Of a stretch of DNA of 64,000 nucleotides, positions 60,160-64,000 are shown piece after piece. The position numbers were made by a program, and so were the translations under genes. The notes below the pieces were generated by a model. The model did not search any database and was not told the DNA's origin. It saw only the letters and a program-made list of their open reading frames with translations. Position 1 is the first letter of the stretch; every line of letters begins with the position of its first letter. This DNA comes from Vespula vulgaris (lineage: Eukaryota; Arthropoda; Insecta; Hymenoptera; Vespidae): assembly GCF_905475345.1 (NCBI RefSeq), contig NC_066597.1, positions 2,627,501-2,691,500 of the forward strand, read 5' to 3'.

Positions 60160-62690
60160 ATATTACTACTGCAATATTATATATATCATTTTTACATGAT
60201 ATATTTGTAAATATTTAAAACATTAAAAATATTATCAATATAAATTTTTAAAATTTAAATTACCTGGTAATTATTATATATAGCCAATAAACAATATATG
60301 TCAAACTGTCTGCAGCTTTATAGAACTATTCCTTCCAAAGATCCATCGTTAATTTTTTTATAGTAACAAATCTGTTTAAAAATCCTTATGTCATATATAT
60401 ATTATCAACATTATGTTAGATTGTTTGTAATTTTTCATTTCAGATTTGAAACAACCTAATAACAAATGATAAAATCTACAAAAATAATCAAATATAACAA
60501 AGGGATTATTCTTAAATATATAGAATGAAAAGAAATAAACATATTACATAAATTGATCACAATGTATCGATAGTAGAATAATTCTTACTTGTTTTAGTTA
60601 AAGTTTGCGATTTCCGTTTAGATATATTCCAATATATTGTCTTTTGACTTTTCAATAAATACGCACGTAAAATCCAAAAAATTGTAAATCTACAAAGATC
60701 AAAGATGTTGATTTTTTTAATTGCATTAATGGTCTTATGAAAACTATTTTTCGTATAATTAAATTAATAAAAATTAATAACAAATTATAATCATAAAACT
60801 ATTATCCAACATACATTACACATTTTTTAAATTTTAATGATAAAGTACTATTATCAAACATTATAATATAAATTATTGAAGATCTATTTCTATTAATTAA
60901 TTTCTTAAAATAAGACAGGAAAAAAAATTATTTCATACATAACATAACATGTGTCATTTGATACATGACATACAAAGACGAATGAATTCGAATAAATGAC
61001 TACTCGGTAGTGGCTCCCTCATTTCAACGATAGGTTTCATAGAAAGGCGCGAAAACGAATTATTAACCTTGATATTAGAAATAATTCAATAAAGAAAAAA
61101 TTTCTTCCCGTCTTATTTTTTTCTTTTAAATTAATTTTTCAAATACAACAGTTACTTCATATGAACATATCGTTCAATGCAGTTATAATTTATAATTTTG
61201 TTACATTTCTTCGCGTATAGAAAACTAAATCAATATAAACAATAAATGTGAATATATATATATATACACACACATATATATATATATGTATATATAATTG
61301 TATATTAAATAAATGCACACATTCTTTCTTTTTTTGTATTATTTAAAAAATATAAACGCATAAAATTCATTGCAATTCTGTAAAAATAATAATTGTAATT
61401 GTTATAACTTTGATCTGATTTTCAATCGAATTCTTATAAAAATGATTTGTCGTTTTTCTCGACGAAATTAAATTCGATAGATATTTTTTATTCGATTCAT
61501 CGTTCTACACAGTGATATTCCATACCGAAGGTTAAGCGTCTTCCGCTAAGAATATAAATATAAAAATAAACTCATGCCATCTCTGTCGAAACTCTGTTTC
61601 GACCAGAGCACCGTCGACATTCATTAGTTTTATGTAAAAAAATTTTTTTTTTATTTTCTTTTTCTTTCTTTTTTTTTTTTTAATATAGTCATTCAAGAAA
61701 TATGTCATGCTTTTTCAATTGATAATCTTTAAAGAATGTTTCAGTGATTATAATATAAAAAAAAAGAAAGAACAAAAAATAAAAAACAATTAATGATAAT
61801 GATATATACATATCACATGTATGTATGATGTGCTATATATACTATTATACAATGTCATTGCAATATCTTTTTATGCATATATATTGAATAATAAAAACTC
61901 GATAGGATCATCATCGATCGATAGTAGAAACAAACGATAATGTCGTTAAAAATCGACATACCATAACCGTGATTCTCGTTGATATATCGAAGATTCAACC
62001 GGCGCCAAATGCGGACATATTCCCCGCGTGTCTCTTCTTCTCAGATGATAGAGAAATTATTCGATCTTTTTATCCAAAGTAAATCTCATAAAAAGCACGA
62101 TAAAATTTGATCTTGATAGAGGATGAAGGATAGGAAGAAACTAAAAAGGAATGGTATAAGTAACAATTTCGATTTTCCGAACGATCTCACTCTTATTCGC
62201 GAACGGTCGATGACGAGAGATGACGGTGGGCGTTAATATAAACTCGAATATTAATATATCATGTTTGAGAGAGAGAAAGAAGCATGGATAAGTTCGTAGA
62301 AAAAGTATATATATACGAAAAGGTAACATCCAAAAAAGAAGACGTCTCTTTCACTTATAATTTTATGTTTGATTCGCGATTAGGATATTCGATTCGGTAG
62401 GTTAATAATTGTCCCTTGAGAATTTGTAGGATTTAGATTATTCATCCAAATTATTTGTGTATTTTTCCGGTGATCGTTAATCGCAATAGAGAGAATTTCC
62501 CTAAAAGATTCGCGATAACGAGGAATAAGTGTAAAGAAGAAATAGAAGGAAGAATAGACGACAAATCCAAGGACGACGAAGATGAATTAATACGAATAGA
62601 AAGAGAACAATGAAAAGCGCGAGGATAACGACGGCGATCACGTTTCCGAGTGCGAGGTCGATGACAGACTGACACAGAGCGACGCGACAA
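60160..62690. other. 5' flank of the PTP-like gene
   Basis: A leader exon probably ends near 60263 on the minus strand (TTACCAG|GTAATTT) and contains stops, so it is non-coding. The rest is AT-rich with an AT/CA microsatellite (61255-61295) and no recognised gene. Confidence 0.45.
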
Positions 62691-62933
62691 CCGTTGACGG
62701 TGAGTTGTATTACTCTAACAAGGAATCGAGAGCTATCGGGGTGGCTACGATCTCCGAGTGAATGTAGACTGTTGAGGGGAAAGGGGTATAAGGGTGGGAG
62801 GGGTGGGGATTATTCAGTGGTAAAACGGTGGAGCCGGCAGTGGAGCGGTGGTAGTGCTGCCGATGGCGCCGTCGATGTCGACGTCGATGTCGGTGTTATA
62901 GCGCCAGGCTTAGAGCCAAACGAGAGGGGAAGA

Positions 62934-62975
<42 letters not shown>

Positions 62976-63014
62976 ACCAACGCCGACATCGAGTCTCCTC
63001 GCCAAGGGCGTGGT

Positions 63015-63046
<32 letters not shown>

Positions 63047-63070
63047 TTTCTTTGGGATCGCGTAATACTT
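62691..63070. promoter_or_regulatory. GC-rich islet with GTCGAT and GCCGAC repeats
   Basis: Strong shift to CpG-rich sequence, containing a GTCGAT/GACGTC stretch (62872-62895), a (GCCGAC)n hexamer array (62936-62975) and a (TC)n run (63014-63040). ORFs across it encode Asp-Ala or Ser-Ala dipeptide repeats and look like artefacts. A CpG-rich promoter or enhancer for a leftward or rightward gene is plausible but unproven. Confidence 0.35.
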
Positions 63071-63079
63071 GCCTTCTCG

Positions 63080-64000
63080 AAATCGTTCTATACCATTGTC
63101 GCTATTGTCGTACTTTGTGCACGCGATCATCGCTCTCAGCCAAAATTTCCAATGCTGATATTATTTTTATATGCTCGAGTCTTTAAATAACGCATATCAC
63201 TTTCTACGTACACAAAAGAGAGAGAAAGAAAAAGAGAGAGTTCACTTTATTGTCGAACGAATGAAAGAATTTTAATATTCTTTTAAATTTCTATAGAGAG
63301 AAAAAAAAATAATCTAAAAAAAAAAATTGATCGATAGGCAATCAAAACTTTATGTATTTATATGATATATGATTACGTAGTATTCGTTAATGGAATTAGA
63401 ACGTATTTTTATACTTCCCAATTAAAAATTTCTTTTGTAAGCTTATAGACAACTGTTTTAAAAATCATTTGTTTTTATTATTCGTTATTATTACGTAAAT
63501 ATTGATAGGATAACGATCAATCAATAGTTTCCAAAATATAAAAATTAATATATATTGCCGAAAGAAGACATTATTCCGACGAAGATAAAGAAATTATTAT
63601 ATATGCAAATTTGAAAATTTATAATGTATAGCGCAAGCATTTCGATGCATAATTGGCTTGCCTGTTCTATTTATTTCTGTCAATGACGACAAGATTACTG
63701 AAACTAAACGCACAATCATAAGATAGCTTAAATAAGATTAAAACCTAATCATGTAGCAGTTTTAATAAATAAAATAGAATATATTTTTTTATTCGTCTTA
63801 TTTATAATAATATAATTATTTCATATGACAGTTTAGAGTAAAATATTTATTTTATAATCGTATAAAGAAAAGATGAGAAAGATTTAATTTGAATATCTAT
63901 ATATGTAAGGAATCAATAAATACAAATTGCAGGACACAGATAATTAAATAATGTAAATATGTTAAAGTATTTTCGTAGAATTGTAGGCGAGCACGTTTTC
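63080..64000. other. No gene recognised
   Basis: AT-rich sequence to the window end, without coding or RNA signal. Confidence 0.6.

Noticed and set aside
62694..63130. ORFs with Asp-Ala or Ala-Ser repeats
   Set aside because: Produced by the (GCCGAC)n array; no flanking conserved protein sequence or convincing gene structure.

Overview
This is an AT-rich animal genomic window. Split genes with short introns (mostly 60-300 bp, GT-AG), insect-type TATA/initiator promoters and gene content (ImpL2, NXF1, NAF1 and others) point to an insect, most likely a hymenopteran; the species is inferred, not proven. There are no prokaryotic operons, rRNA or CRISPR arrays, and I recognised no tRNA.

Layout. 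1-15 kb: gene-poor, full of microsatellites (TC, TTC, GA, TA, CTC, TTCC, GAAT), with a few GC-richer islets that look regulatory and one unassigned 137-codon ORF. 15.9-19.05 kb: ImpL2 (minus), a secreted two-Ig insulin-like-peptide binding protein with a recognisable TATA promoter. 22.2-24.5 kb: GTPBP2 (plus). 25.5-26.7 kb: LYAR (minus). 29.1-32.2 kb: NXF1 (minus). 32.9-34.5 kb: PRIM2 (plus). 34.7-35.4 kb: MDP1 (minus). 35.9-37.0 kb: riboflavin kinase (plus). 37.4-39.7 kb: NAF1 (minus). From 22 to 40 kb this is a compact housekeeping cluster of mostly alternating-strand neighbours (RNA export, nucleolar and H/ACA RNP biogenesis, ribosome-associated GTPase, DNA priming, flavin metabolism); NXF1/PRIM2 and MDP1/RFK are divergent pairs. 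I rebuilt exon chains by splice-site phase, and every chain closes in frame.

40.5-51.75 kb: an unusual tandem array of four near-identical units of 2.66-3.05 kb. Each unit has (i) a cluster of ~210-bp modules, each resembling a complete Pol II promoter (TATA-like box, ~30 bp, CAGTC initiator) followed by a ~61-nt first exon and a 5' splice site; (ii) several exon-like blocks with strong 3' splice sites; (iii) a ~550-bp CpG/GC-rich core with at least six strong hairpins and no convincing coding potential. It looks like a tandemly amplified family of structured noncoding RNA genes with duplicated promoters, and I recognise no known family. This is the best candidate for an undescribed system here.

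53.5-60.1 kb: a protein tyrosine phosphatase-like gene (minus) with two degenerate PTP domains. Its 761-aa frame ends at one TGA, followed in the same exon and frame by another 799 sense codons: a strong stop-codon readthrough (or UGA recoding) candidate.

60.2-64 kb: the 5' side of that gene plus a GC-rich, simple-repeat-bearing islet at 62.7-63.1 kb. Everything is from reading the sequence; no search or folding program was run.
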